From the NCBI GenBank assembly GCA_044227705.1, contig JBGAWE010000026.1, positions 1-28,561 on the forward strand: DNA of 28,561 bases, given 5' to 3'. The notes under the pieces are model-generated. The model ran no database searches. It was not told where the DNA came from and saw only the letters and a program-made list of their open reading frames with translations. The number at the start of each line of letters is the position of its first letter. Position 1 is the first letter of the stretch. Made by a program: the position numbers and the translations under genes. The stretch comes from JANOQP01 sp044227705 (GTDB lineage Bacteria; Bacteroidota; Bacteroidia; Chitinophagales; Saprospiraceae). This document shows, one piece after another, positions 1-8,791 of this stretch.

Positions 1-1
1 C

Positions 2-2881
2 CCGAATCCGGTCGTCACCGCCTCGCCGGTGAGCGGGAGCCCCTTCCCGGTCGGGATGAGCATGGTGACCGTCTCCGCCCACGACGCATACGGCAACAAT
101 GCCGTGCAGAAAACATTCACCGTCAATGTCTGCGACACCTCGCCGCCGGTGATTTCGCAGCCGCCCAATATCACCTGCGTGGAGGCCACATCTGCCGCCG
201 GGGCCGTGGTGACATTCTCCGTGAGCGCGTCCGACATTTTCGATGGGGCGGTCACTGTTAATTGCAACCCCGCGAGTGGCTCCGTTTTTGCCCTCGGAAC
301 TACCACCGTGGTCTGCACCTCGGTGGATTCGCACGGCAACTCCGCGTCTGCCTCGTTCACTGTTGAAGTCTGCGACAACACCCCTCCGAACATCATCGTC
401 CCGGGCAACATCTTTGTCAACAATGCGCCGGGCACCTGCGGCAAGGTCGTCAACTACACCGTGACCGCCATCGATATCGTGGATGGGCCAGTACCGGCGT
501 TCTACGCCTCCTTCCCCGGGGCTGAAAGCGGTTCGACCTTTCCGGTCGGTCAAACCCTTGTTTTATGGGGCGCGCATGACTCCCACAACAACGCCACGAG
601 TTCTGGCTTTTTCGTCATCGTGTCGGACAACGAGCCGCCGGTGCCCGTTTGCAAGACCGCCAATGTGACGCTCAATGCGGCAGGCACGGCCACCATCGCG
701 CCAGCCGATGTTTTCATGAGCGGAACGGACAATTGCGGTGGCGCGGTCACCCCGATTTCGGTTTCGCCCAACAGCTTCACTTGCAGCAACCTCGGCGCGA
801 ACACCGTCACCCTCACCGTGAGAGACAGCCACGGCAACACGGCCACCTGCACGGCCACGGTCAATGTGGCGGTCAGCAACTGCTCGTCGCCCGGGCCGCA
901 CACCTGGACGGGCCAGTTTGGCACCGATTGGGCCTCGGCCTGCAACTGGAACCCGATGTGCACACCGGGCGCGGGCGACGACGTGACCATCCCGAACACC
1001 CCGAACAAGCCGGTCATCACCACGGAGGTACATGCAAAAACGGTGAAAGTCCTCCCCGGTGCCACCCTCACCATCGGGGCGAACGGCTGGCTCGAAATCG
1101 ACGGCCCGGCCACCGAACAGGCCCTTATGAACAGCGGCACCGTGGACAACAACGGCACCATCCGCATCGGCGAATCGACCAGCCCCGGCTATTACGGCAT
1201 CTTCAACAAGGGCACGTTCAACAACAATCCGAGCACCGAGGGCGGCGTCCGCGTCAACCGCTCGACCATCGCCGGCATCTACAATTTGGCGGGCGTTTTC
1301 AACAACCACTCGCGGATTGAGATTGGCGACGCCGCCAGCCCTGGCCATTTCGGCATCTTCAGCGACGCGCCCTTCTCGAACGCGGCCGACGGCGAAATCT
1401 TCATCGACCGCGCGACCGAGTCGGCCATCGAGAGCTACGAACAGTTCGACAACTTCGGGACTATAAAAATCGGCTCCGACGGCTCGGGCGGGCCTTACGG
1501 CATCAAGAACCTCTGGAGCTTCACAAACAAAGCGGGCGGCCTCATCGAGATTGACAACACGACGATAAACGCGCTGTACAACTACGACTTCCTGCACCCC
1601 TTCGACAACTTCGGCACCATCAAAATCGGGAGCCACGCGGCGGCCGGGCTGTTCGGCATCGACAACGAGGGGACGTTCAACAACAAACCGACCGGCCGAA
1701 TCGACATCGACCGGACGACGCAGTTCGCGCTGCGAAACGCCAGCGGCATCGGCTCGCCCAACTTCGACAACGCGGGCGTCATCAACCTCGGCGTCCTCGC
1801 CTCCGTCGGCCAGTACGGCATCACGAACTTCACGCTGTTCAAAAACCAGTCGACGGGCGTCATCACCGCCACGTCGCCGAACAAGAACAACGGCAGCGGC
1901 CAAATCATCAACAACGGCACCATCAACGCGCCGCCCGCGCCGATCAACTTCGTCCAATCGGGCCTCTACAAAGGCTCGGGCAGCTATGTCGGTGCCCTCT
2001 CGACGAACACCTCGACGGGCATCATCGCGCCCGGGAACTCGCCCGGCTGCCTCCACTATTCGGGCGACCTGACGAACGAGGGGACCTTCCAGATGGAACT
2101 CGGCGGCCTCACCGACTGCTCGGAGCACGACAAAATCGAGGTCGGCGGCACGGCGACCATCTCGCCCGGCGCGACTTTGACGGTCTCGCTCGTCGGCAAT
2201 TCAACCTTCGTCGGAGGGAACTCGGTGACGCTCCTTTCCGCCGCCTCGCGCGTCGGGACTTTCACCAATTTGAGCCTGCCGCCGAACTGGTCGGTGGTCT
2301 ACACGCCGACGGAAGTGCAAATCGTCTACGCCACAGCGCTGCCCATCGAACTGGGCGATTTCACCGCGAAAAAGGACGGGGAGAAAGCCCGCCTCGACTG
2401 GCAGACCTTTTCCGAACGGAGCAACCTCGGCTTCGACATCGAGCGCAGCCCGGACGGCGTTTCTTTTGAAAAAACAGGGTTCGCCGCCGGGCAGGGGACT
2501 TCCGTCGTTCGGCACGACTATCTCTTTTTCGATGAAAGCCCCTTCCCGGGCTTGAACTATTACCGCCTGCGCCAAATCGACTTCGATGGAAAAACGACCC
2601 TTTCTACCCTCGCCAGCGTGGACATGGGCGGCGACCGTCCGGGCATTTTCGTCTTCCCCAACCCGATAAGCGGCGGCGACCTGAACATCCGGTTCTCCAT
2701 GATTCCAGCCGACGAGCCGGTCCTGTTGCGGCTGTTCGATGTCGGCGGGCGACTTGTTCTCGAAAAAACAGCGACCGGCACAGACTGCAATTTGGGAATC
2801 AAGGCCGTCGCGGCCGGGGCCTACCAGCTCGAGGCGAAAGCAGCGGGCGAGGTATTCAGGAAAAAGATTTTGGTGGAATAA
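2..2881 (+). CDS. HYR-domain / beta-repeat surface protein with T9SS sorting domain (5' partial)
   Basis: This is a large secreted surface protein. The reading frame is open to the left edge, so the true start and signal peptide lie outside the window; the first in-frame GTG (29) falls in the middle of a domain. In order it shows the end of one HYR domain (about 2-140), two more HYR domains (about 143-625, each opening with a PPxI-type motif and closing with the HGN/HNN-type strand), a fourth HYR-like domain (about 629-875), and a W-G-x-x-x-D-W-x-x-x-x-N-W type junction. A five-unit beta repeat (1130-1880) follows, then an Fn3-like module starting LPIELGDF (about 2338) and a C-terminal type A sorting domain with a FPNP motif (about 2656). 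HYR domains are Ig-like adhesion modules. The C-terminal domain directs export across the outer membrane by T9SS. An adhesin or surface-matrix role is inference; the ligand is unknown. Confidence 0.9.
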   Translation, partial: PNPVVTASPVSGSPFPVGMSMVTVSAHDAYGNNAVQKTFTVNVCDTSPPVISQPPNITCVEATSAAGAVVTFSVSASDIFDGAVTVNCNPASGSVFALGTTTVVCTSVDSHGNSASASFTVEVCDNTPPNIIVPGNIFVNNAPGTCGKVVNYTVTAIDIVDGPVPAFYASFPGAESGSTFPVGQTLVLWGAHDSHNNATSSGFFVIVSDNEPPVPVCKTANVTLNAAGTATIAPADVFMSGTDNCGGAVTPISVSPNSFTCSNLGANTVTLTVRDSHGNTATCTATVNVAVSNCSSPGPHTWTGQFGTDWASACNWNPMCTPGAGDDVTIPNTPNKPVITTEVHAKTVKVLPGATLTIGANGWLEIDGPATEQALMNSGTVDNNGTIRIGESTSPGYYGIFNKGTFNNNPSTEGGVRVNRSTIAGIYNLAGVFNNHSRIEIGDAASPGHFGIFSDAPFSNAADGEIFIDRATESAIESYEQFDNFGTIKIGSDGSGGPYGIKNLWSFTNKAGGLIEIDNTTINALYNYDFLHPFDNFGTIKIGSHAAAGLFGIDNEGTFNNKPTGRIDIDRTTQFALRNASGIGSPNFDNAGVINLGVLASVGQYGITNFTLFKNQSTGVITATSPNKNNGSGQIINNGTINAPPAPINFVQSGLYKGSGSYVGALSTNTSTGIIAPGNSPGCLHYSGDLTNEGTFQMELGGLTDCSEHDKIEVGGTATISPGATLTVSLVGNSTFVGGNSVTLLSAASRVGTFTNLSLPPNWSVVYTPTEVQIVYATALPIELGDFTAKKDGEKARLDWQTFSERSNLGFDIERSPDGVSFEKTGFAAGQGTSVVRHDYLFFDESPFPGLNYYRLRQIDFDGKTTLSTLASVDMGGDRPGIFVFPNPISGGDLNIRFSMIPADEPVLLRLFDVGGRLVLEKTATGTDCNLGIKAVAAGAYQLEAKAAGEVFRKKILVE
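1130..1880 (+). repeat. Five tandem beta-repeat units in the HYR protein
   Basis: Five diverged repeats lie inside the coding sequence. Each contains a strand of the type F-[DN]-N-x-G-x-I-x-[IL]-G followed about ten residues later by a [YF]-G-I motif and then F-x-N. The anchor Ile codons before the xIG/xLG motif start at 1160, 1316, 1463, 1619 and 1781, giving spacings of 52, 49, 52 and 54 codons. The alternation of short hydrophobic strands with Asn/Gly turns suggests a right-handed beta-helix or similar solenoid. Units 3 and 4 are closest at the DNA level, which points to duplication. Confidence 0.75.
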
Positions 2882-2907
2882 GCCTTGCCCAAAAGGCATC
2901 GGGCGTG

Positions 2908-2966
2908 GCGTTCGTGGAATCCAGTTTGGCGGAGATTTGCCCAACCAAACGGGGTTTCACGAACGC
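2908..2966 (+). promoter_or_regulatory. 22-bp stem-loop ending 14 nt before the next start codon
   Basis: The arms 2908-2929 and 2945-2966 pair over 22 positions as RNA: 19 Watson-Crick pairs, two G-U pairs and one A-G mismatch, with a 15-nt loop. The hairpin lies between two same-strand T9SS cargo genes and ends 14 nt before the ATG at 2981. No T-run follows it, so it does not look like a classical intrinsic terminator. It could stabilise the upstream mRNA end, limit translation of the downstream gene, or be an intergenic repeat unit. Confidence 0.6.
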
Positions 2967-2980
2967 TAAACCTGACTTTC

Positions 2981-3922
2981 ATGAAAGAGCTTTTTCTCGC
3001 CGCCTGCTGCCTTTTCACGGGCAGCTTTCTCGCCAGCGCCTCCTGTTACATCCTGACGAGCACGCCGCCGCCGCCGCCGCCCGGCGGGTACCCGGTGGGC
3101 ACGCCAATCTACCAGTCGGCCATTTTTTTGGACGACCAGCCCGGCCCCGGATTAAGCCCTGAATATGCCGACTGGTCAATCGTCGCCACCACCAATGTGT
3201 CGGGAACGCCCACGATGACGCTGAACTTCGCCCCTTACGACGACCCTTCGTGCATGGGCATCTCGTGGGTCGTGGGCAACTTGGGCGGCATCTCCTCGGT
3301 CACGGTTCAGGCGACGGGCCAGTGGGACAACTGCACGACCCAGACCGTCTTCTTCGTCTACACGACGCTGCCCATCGAGTTGGGCGGTTTTTCGGCTGAA
3401 AAGGCGAGCGAGAGGGTGCGCCTCGACTGGAACACCCACTCCGAAACAGACAACCGGGGCTTCGACATCGAGCGCAGTCCGGACGGTCTTTCTTTTGAAA
3501 AAATTGGCTTCGCCGCCGGGCGGGGGACTTCGACGGAAAGGCACGACTATCTCTTTTTTGATGAAAGTCCCCTTTTGGGAATCAGTTATTACCGCCTGCG
3601 GCAAATCGACCTCGACGGGAAGGCGACCCTTTCGCCCGTCGCCAGCGTGGACATGGGGGAGGGGAGGCCGGAACTGGCCCTTTTCCCCAACCCTGTCGCG
3701 GGCGGGCTGCTGACGAGCGCGATGCGCCACTTCAACGGTGGCGAGGCGACGGTCTCCATCTCGAACGCCGTCGGGCAGGTCGTGGCGGTGCGCCATTTCG
3801 ACGCTCTTTTAAATGAAAAACTCGATTGGGTCACCACCGGCTGGCCCCCGGGGGCATACCAGATGACCGTCGAGCAGGCGGGCTTTGCGCCCCAGACGAG
3901 GCGGTTTGCCATCGCCCCCTGA
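2981..3922 (+). CDS. Small secreted T9SS cargo protein
   Basis: This 313-residue protein starts at the ATG at 2981, which directly precedes a signal peptide (MKELFLAACC... hydrophobic to about residue 22). The frame is open upstream to 2885, but that stretch has no signal-like sequence and contains the hairpin. A proline run (six Pro) follows near residue 30, then a domain of about 100 residues that I do not recognise. The C-terminal half, from LPIELGGF (about 3370), is an Fn3-like module and a type A sorting domain with FPNP near 3685. It closely resembles the same module of the preceding gene, suggesting duplication of the secretion module. The passenger function is unknown. A strong terminator follows the stop codon. 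Confidence 0.85.
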   Translation: MKELFLAACCLFTGSFLASASCYILTSTPPPPPPGGYPVGTPIYQSAIFLDDQPGPGLSPEYADWSIVATTNVSGTPTMTLNFAPYDDPSCMGISWVVGNLGGISSVTVQATGQWDNCTTQTVFFVYTTLPIELGGFSAEKASERVRLDWNTHSETDNRGFDIERSPDGLSFEKIGFAAGRGTSTERHDYLFFDESPLLGISYYRLRQIDLDGKATLSPVASVDMGEGRPELALFPNPVAGGLLTSAMRHFNGGEATVSISNAVGQVVAVRHFDALLNEKLDWVTTGWPPGAYQMTVEQAGFAPQTRRFAIAP

Positions 3923-3942
3923 CCCTCCCGGAGCTGTCGAGC

Positions 3943-3990
3943 AAACCAATCGGCCACCCCTGTTTTGTCGGGGGTGGCCGATTGGTTTTT
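3943..3990 (+). terminator. Strong intrinsic terminator between convergent genes
   Basis: A perfect 18-bp inverted repeat (3943-3960 with 3971-3988) has a 10-nt loop, and a T5 run (3986-3990) closes the right arm. It lies 20 nt after the stop of the small T9SS cargo gene. The left arm begins with AAA, so it may also stop minus-strand transcripts from the convergent gene, though with a shorter U-tract. Confidence 0.9.
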
Positions 3991-4064
3991 GGGGAGATTC
4001 ACCCCTGGAAAATCATAGCCACGGGTATTCCAGAAGTTGTATTGCCCTGAAAGGGGTTGACACA

Positions 4065-4088
4065 GCCGGGCCTCTGGGGGTGCCCGGC
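4065..4088 (-). terminator. GC-rich hairpin after the GEVED gene
   Basis: A perfect 7-bp stem (4065-4071 with 4082-4088) and 10-nt loop lie 16 nt beyond the stop codon of the minus-strand gene ending at 4105. No U-tract follows on the minus strand, so termination is only suggested by position. The stronger hairpin at 3943-3990 lies further downstream. Confidence 0.35.
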
Positions 4089-4104
4089 ACCTCGAAACCA
4101 CCGT

Positions 4105-7100
4105 TCAATAGGGCCTCGCCACGACCAGCTTCCGGTAAACGGCGGGCACGCCTGGCGTCTCCATTTTCAGGAAATACTGCCCGTTCATCGTCGTCGACAG
4201 GTCGAGCGAGACGGGGAAGGCGGGCACCTCGCCGTGGTCGGTCGTTGAGACCAAGACCCCGAGATGGTTGAACATCGAGACCACGACCGGCCTGCCCGAC
4301 CAGGTCTTCAGGTCGATGAAAACCTCGTTGCCCGCCGGGTTTGGGAACGGCTGGAAGCCCTCCGCCTGCAATGCCAGCGACGATGACGGGACGCCCCGGT
4401 TGTCCGGATTGTCGAGGGTCTGGCCCGCGTTGATGGTCCAGACGGCCTCGTCGTCCTGAGCGGGCTGGCAGTTGGCGGGCGCGCCGGGTTGCGAGTCGGG
4501 GTCGGCGGGCGATTGCTGGTAGGCGTAGCCGAAGACCTTCCTTTCCGCCGCCGTCAGCGTGAAAAGCGTGATTTTCAAAACGCCCGACTGGCCGGGCAGC
4601 AGGTTCGCCAGCTTCCATTGCTGGTCGACGAGGTTGTACGTGCCGACCGTCGGCGCGCCCGGCTGGCCCGCGTAGACAAGGCCGTTCTGGCTCGTGAAAA
4701 AGCCCGTCCCGCAGATGCCGACGTTGATGGCTGCGCTCGCAACCGCCTGATTTCCAGCGTTTTTCACTGTGAAAGTGAAAGTGGCATTGCTGTAGATCGG
4801 CACCGTCGCCTTGTCGGCCGTCAGCGTCAGTTCGAGGTCGGCCCCGCCGCCCTGCCCGGCTGTCACCGAAAAGGGGCGCGAGGCCGCGTTGTTCAATTCG
4901 TCAATCTCGGCGACTGTGTTGTTGATGTCGGCTTTCAGTATCAAAAACCAGCTGCCCGTCGCCGCCGCGCCCGGCACGGTCAGGCTTCCCGACAGGCTCT
5001 GCGTCGTGCCGACCGGGATGCCGGTGGACTGGACGGAGCCAACGAGCGCGTCGCCCACGTCGAGAAGGTTGTCCGCCGAGAGATAGGCGCCGATGGTGAA
5101 GCTGCTGGCCGTGCTGGCCGTGCCGTTGTTTATCAGGTTGAACGTGAAAGGCACGTTCGCGCCCTGTGTCGCCGATGCCGCGCAGGTGAAATTGCCCACG
5201 CTCAAATCCGGCTTCGACTGCCCGCCGCCCGGCGCGATGTGGATGGCGTAGTCCTCCACCTCGCCGAAGCCGAACGTCTCGCAAGGCGTCGGGTAGCTGC
5301 CGCGCTTCATCGCCACGCGCATCCGCGTCGTGAAATCCTGGGTGAAGCCGCCCTTGATGAAAGCCGTCGTGTTTGCCTCGAAATAGGGCGTGCCGTTGGC
5401 CGGGCGGCTGGTGACGAACGAGGCGAAAGTCTCGTCGGCCTCCTCGAACACACCGTTCTGGTTGTAGTCGATCCAGGCCTTCCAGTATTCGTCGAAGGTG
5501 AAATAGCTGAACCCCGTCCCGACTGTCAAGTCGACCGGGAACCCGGCGTTGACGTTGACCGTCTTGCCCGTAAAATCGGTGTACTGCGACTTGCCGGAGG
5601 CGTTGTCCACGTCCTTCATCCGCACCCGCGCAATCCAGTCCTCCCACGGGAAGCTGCCCTTCGACGGGCAATACTGGCCGGGCGTGGTGCAGGGCGAGGT
5701 CTTGCCGTCCGCCCCGATTTTGACCAGTTTTTGCTGTGAATTGCCCAAAAAACTGCGGATTCCGAGGAAGCTCCCGTTCGACAGCGGGCGCAGCGGCCGG
5801 AAAAACTGGTTGCCCGGCGAGGCGAATCGGCGCGTCCACATCGTGTCGAAATTTGAATTCAACCGGATGATGAACGCATCATCGGGCAGTGTGCCGGTGC
5901 CGAAGTAGCTCCGCGTGAGGCCGGTGATGTAGCCCCCGTCCGTCGCCTGTGAGATGGGGCTGATGTCGTTCGGGAAGCCGATGGCCGCTCCCGGCGGGAT
6001 GGACGGCACCATCGCGCCGAGGTTTTTGGTGAGGACGACGTTGCCGCCGAGGATTTTGACGAGGTCGCAGTGCCTGCCCGGCCCGCCGCCGTCAGGGTCG
6101 CTGAAATGTTCGAGGAAGACCGTGCCGCCGTCGGGCGTCTCGGCCAGTCCTTTCAGCACCCGCAGGTAGGGGAAGTCGTGGTGCCACAGCGGGTAGCCGC
6201 CCGTCCGGTTGATTTTGTAGAGCGTCTCGACGGGTATGCCGAAGGCCGGGTCGGCGTCCGGGTCGGCGGTCAGGAGGTAGGGCGACTGGCTGAAGCCCGG
6301 CACCCAGCTCGCTTTCAGCTTCGGCTTTTTCGGGTAGAGGTAGATGTTGCCGCCGTCGATGCGGTTGCCGTTGTAGTCGAGGTGGACGGTGAAGACCTGC
6401 GTCGAGTAGCCGTCTTGCACAATGTAGGCCAGCCAGATGTCGCCGTTGTTGGCCTCGTCGATGGCGATTTCGGCGCCGGTCTGGAAGACCGGTATTTGAC
6501 GCAGCCAGAGGACGGTTCCGTTCTTGGTCGACTTGCGGAGCCAGATTCCGTTGTAGTCGAAGGTGGCGGAAAGGAAGTTCTCGTCGAGCAGCGGCGTGCA
6601 TTTTTCATTGAGGGAAAAATCGGTCGTGCTCAAGATGCCGCCCTGCCCGTCGGTCCTGATTTCGCGGAAGGCGGTCGTGTTGGCCGTCGCGTCGTACTTG
6701 CTGAAGCGGAAGGCGTTGGCGCTCAAAAGGCCCGCTGCGCCGTAGGCCGTGAAGCCGTCGGCGCTCGCTGCCACGTCGAAGCCGCAGATGTCGGTCAGGC
6801 CGCCCGCGCCGACGGCCACCTTCCCGCCGCTGACGAGCAGGTTGTTTCCCTCAGACTGTTCGAGGATGAGGTTGGTCAAATCGGCTTTCAAAATCAGGTT
6901 GTACTGCCCCGGCTGCGCGTAGGCCGGGACGGTGATGCCGCCCAGCACGGCCGGGATGGTGCCGACGGGCGTGTTGCCGGTGTTGATGAAACCGGTCAAG
7001 AGGTCGTCGGTCGAGAGCTGGTTGTCGAGGCTCAAATAGGCGCCGATGACGTAGTCGCCCGTCGCCGCCACGTCGCCCGTGTTTTTCAAATCGACGTTGA

Positions 7101-8733
7101 AGGTCAGCACTCCTCCCGTCAAAACGGACGGGCTGGGAATGGTCAGGTTGGCCAGCGAGAGGTCGGGGCGGTGGGCGCCCGCGCTGTTGCAGTCGGGGTT
7201 GGTGGCGAAGAGCTGGCCGTTGGAAATTTCCAAAAAGAGGATGGTCGTGTCGCCCGTCCGGGCGATGTGGTCGAATCCGGTGAGCGGCAGCCGTTTCTCG
7301 AAAACAGAGCCGTCGGCCTCGGTCAACTGGACGTTGAAGGGCGTGGCCAGCGTGTTCGGTGTGAACAGGCGGTAGCTGGCCGTCAGCTTGTCGGCCGCGA
7401 GGTTGTTGACGTATGACTCGGAAACGTAGCTGCCCTGATAGGAGACGGTGCCCGTCTCGTGCGTCCGGTTGGTGGCGACGGCGAGGGTTTCGAGGTCGAA
7501 AAGGACGCTCGACGTGCCCGTCGAGCTGCTTTTTATGCTCGGGAAGTCATACGAGAAGTTGAACCGGAAAAGCCCGCACGGCGTCCGCCGCCAGCTCTGC
7601 CAGACGGTGAACTGCTGCGTGCTGTTGCCCAAAAGTTGGAGCTGCGGCGAGAATTTCGACATGACCAGCGCGAAGACCTTGTTGATAAAGGTGGCCGACG
7701 TCTGGTGCAGCGCCACCACGTCGCCGCCCGCCGTGCGGACGAGGCCAAAGAGCTTGTGGTCGGCGAGGATGCCCGCGCCCGGCCGGACGACCGTGGCGAA
7801 CGACTGGAAGTTGAGCGAGGCGTCGGTTTTTATCAAGACCAAAGAGTCGTTGGTCAGCACGCCGCCCGAGTAGAAGCGCTGCCAGCCGCCGAGGACGAAC
7901 GAGCCGTCGGCCATCTCCGACGCCGCCTCGATGCTCGGGAACTTCGACAGGACGCTCGCCGAGATGGTCTTTTGGTAGGAAATCGAGCCGTTCGAGAGCT
8001 TTTTGACCACCTTGTTCCCCTGCACGAGGACGCTGTCGTCGGGCAGGATCGGCGCGGAGGAGGTCGAAACGAGCGAGCCGCTTGCGTTGAGCGTGTACTT
8101 CGTCAAATTGCCCTGGCTGGCGGCCTGCACCTCGACGTTGCCGCCCGCAACGTGCGAGACGCAGAGGATCTCGCTGGCCGGGCCGACCGTCTTTTTGCAG
8201 TCGCCCTGCGAGGCGAGGTTTATTGAATAGTCCTCCACCTCGCCGAAAGGCAACGTCTCGCAGGGCGACGGCGCCGCGCCGCGCTTCATGCTGACGCGCA
8301 GCCGTGTGACACCCGGGGGCGCGGTGACGGGGACGGTGATGTTGGCGTTTAGGGTGGAGGTCGGCGTCCCGTCGGCTCCCTTCGGGGCGGTGGCGTCGAG
8401 GAGCATCTCGCCCGCGTCGGCGAAATCGCCGTCGTGGTTGAAGTCGGCCCAGATTCGCCAGTATTCGTTGTAGTTGAAATAGGAGAAACCGGCCGTGAGC
8501 TTCACCGGAGTCGTGCCGACGGGGAGGTTGAAGTTGGTCGAGCTGGAAAAGTCCGAGTAGGCGCTCTTGCCCGAGCTTTTCTCTTGCCCGTTGATTCGGA
8601 CGCTCGCAATCCAATCTTCCCACGGGAAGGAGGAGGAAGAGGCGCAATAGCTCTGGGCAATAGCCTGGCCCGTCAGAAAGAGGGAAAAGGCGGCGGCGGC
8701 GATGGTTCGGGCTGAAAGAACAGATGGTTGCAT
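4105..8733 (-). CDS. GEVED/CARDB multidomain T9SS cargo protein
   Basis: This is a 1542-residue secreted protein. The ATG at 8733 is chosen over a TTG two codons upstream because it directly precedes a signal peptide (to about residue 27, ending AIAQ). There is a GEVED domain at about 30-173 (FPWEDWIA near 36, Asp/Asn-rich turn DFNHDGDF at 97-104, GEVEDY at 164-169) and then a long beta-propeller-like region. A CARDB domain sits at about 519-640, another repetitive region follows, a second GEVED domain at about 1020-1165 and a second CARDB at about 1172-1290. A DUF11-like Ig fold comes next (about 1298-1395), then a type A T9SS sorting domain with FPNP near 1460. GEVED and CARDB modules occur in secreted adhesion or polymer-interaction proteins. 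The exact role is unknown; there is no visible enzyme active site. Confidence 0.9.
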   Translation of the reverse strand: MQPSVLSARTIAAAAFSLFLTGQAIAQSYCASSSSFPWEDWIASVRINGQEKSSGKSAYSDFSSSTNFNLPVGTTPVKLTAGFSYFNYNEYWRIWADFNHDGDFADAGEMLLDATAPKGADGTPTSTLNANITVPVTAPPGVTRLRVSMKRGAAPSPCETLPFGEVEDYSINLASQGDCKKTVGPASEILCVSHVAGGNVEVQAASQGNLTKYTLNASGSLVSTSSAPILPDDSVLVQGNKVVKKLSNGSISYQKTISASVLSKFPSIEAASEMADGSFVLGGWQRFYSGGVLTNDSLVLIKTDASLNFQSFATVVRPGAGILADHKLFGLVRTAGGDVVALHQTSATFINKVFALVMSKFSPQLQLLGNSTQQFTVWQSWRRTPCGLFRFNFSYDFPSIKSSSTGTSSVLFDLETLAVATNRTHETGTVSYQGSYVSESYVNNLAADKLTASYRLFTPNTLATPFNVQLTEADGSVFEKRLPLTGFDHIARTGDTTILFLEISNGQLFATNPDCNSAGAHRPDLSLANLTIPSPSVLTGGVLTFNVDLKNTGDVAATGDYVIGAYLSLDNQLSTDDLLTGFINTGNTPVGTIPAVLGGITVPAYAQPGQYNLILKADLTNLILEQSEGNNLLVSGGKVAVGAGGLTDICGFDVAASADGFTAYGAAGLLSANAFRFSKYDATANTTAFREIRTDGQGGILSTTDFSLNEKCTPLLDENFLSATFDYNGIWLRKSTKNGTVLWLRQIPVFQTGAEIAIDEANNGDIWLAYIVQDGYSTQVFTVHLDYNGNRIDGGNIYLYPKKPKLKASWVPGFSQSPYLLTADPDADPAFGIPVETLYKINRTGGYPLWHHDFPYLRVLKGLAETPDGGTVFLEHFSDPDGGGPGRHCDLVKILGGNVVLTKNLGAMVPSIPPGAAIGFPNDISPISQATDGGYITGLTRSYFGTGTLPDDAFIIRLNSNFDTMWTRRFASPGNQFFRPLRPLSNGSFLGIRSFLGNSQQKLVKIGADGKTSPCTTPGQYCPSKGSFPWEDWIARVRMKDVDNASGKSQYTDFTGKTVNVNAGFPVDLTVGTGFSYFTFDEYWKAWIDYNQNGVFEEADETFASFVTSRPANGTPYFEANTTAFIKGGFTQDFTTRMRVAMKRGSYPTPCETFGFGEVEDYAIHIAPGGGQSKPDLSVGNFTCAASATQGANVPFTFNLINNGTASTASSFTIGAYLSADNLLDVGDALVGSVQSTGIPVGTTQSLSGSLTVPGAAATGSWFLILKADINNTVAEIDELNNAASRPFSVTAGQGGGADLELTLTADKATVPIYSNATFTFTVKNAGNQAVASAAINVGICGTGFFTSQNGLVYAGQPGAPTVGTYNLVDQQWKLANLLPGQSGVLKITLFTLTAAERKVFGYAYQQSPADPDSQPGAPANCQPAQDDEAVWTINAGQTLDNPDNRGVPSSSLALQAEGFQPFPNPAGNEVFIDLKTWSGRPVVVSMFNHLGVLVSTTDHGEVPAFPVSLDLSTTMNGQYFLKMETPGVPAVYRKLVVARPY

Positions 8734-8757
8734 GGTCAAAGCATTTGTTTGAGTTTT

Positions 8758-8791
8758 AAAAAAAGCGGCCTCTGGCCGGGTCTATCCGGCC
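8758..8791 (-). terminator. Terminator-like hairpin and T7 run between two minus-strand genes
   Basis: On the minus strand a 6-bp GC stem (8786-8791 with 8774-8779) overlaps the stop codon of the upstream gene. A second small GGCC/GGCC stem and a run of seven T (8764-8758) follow. This would separate transcription of the aromatic-rich secreted protein from the GEVED gene, although only 48 nt lie between them. The stems are short, so partial read-through is possible. Confidence 0.45.

Noticed and set aside
1130..1880. CRISPR array or DNA satellite
   Set aside because: The repeats are diverged, in frame, and lack constant spacer-repeat structure; they are protein repeats.
563..2128. 521-codon open frame on the minus strand
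   Set aside because: It is antisense to the HYR/beta-repeat gene, with Arg/Val/Asp-rich composition and no domain; this is a typical shadow in GC-rich DNA, where stop codons are rare.
4489..7416. Long plus-strand open frames (416 and 448 codons)
   Set aside because: They are antisense to the GEVED/CARDB gene, which has clear domains and a signal peptide; the plus-strand products are low-complexity Arg/Ala/Val sequences.
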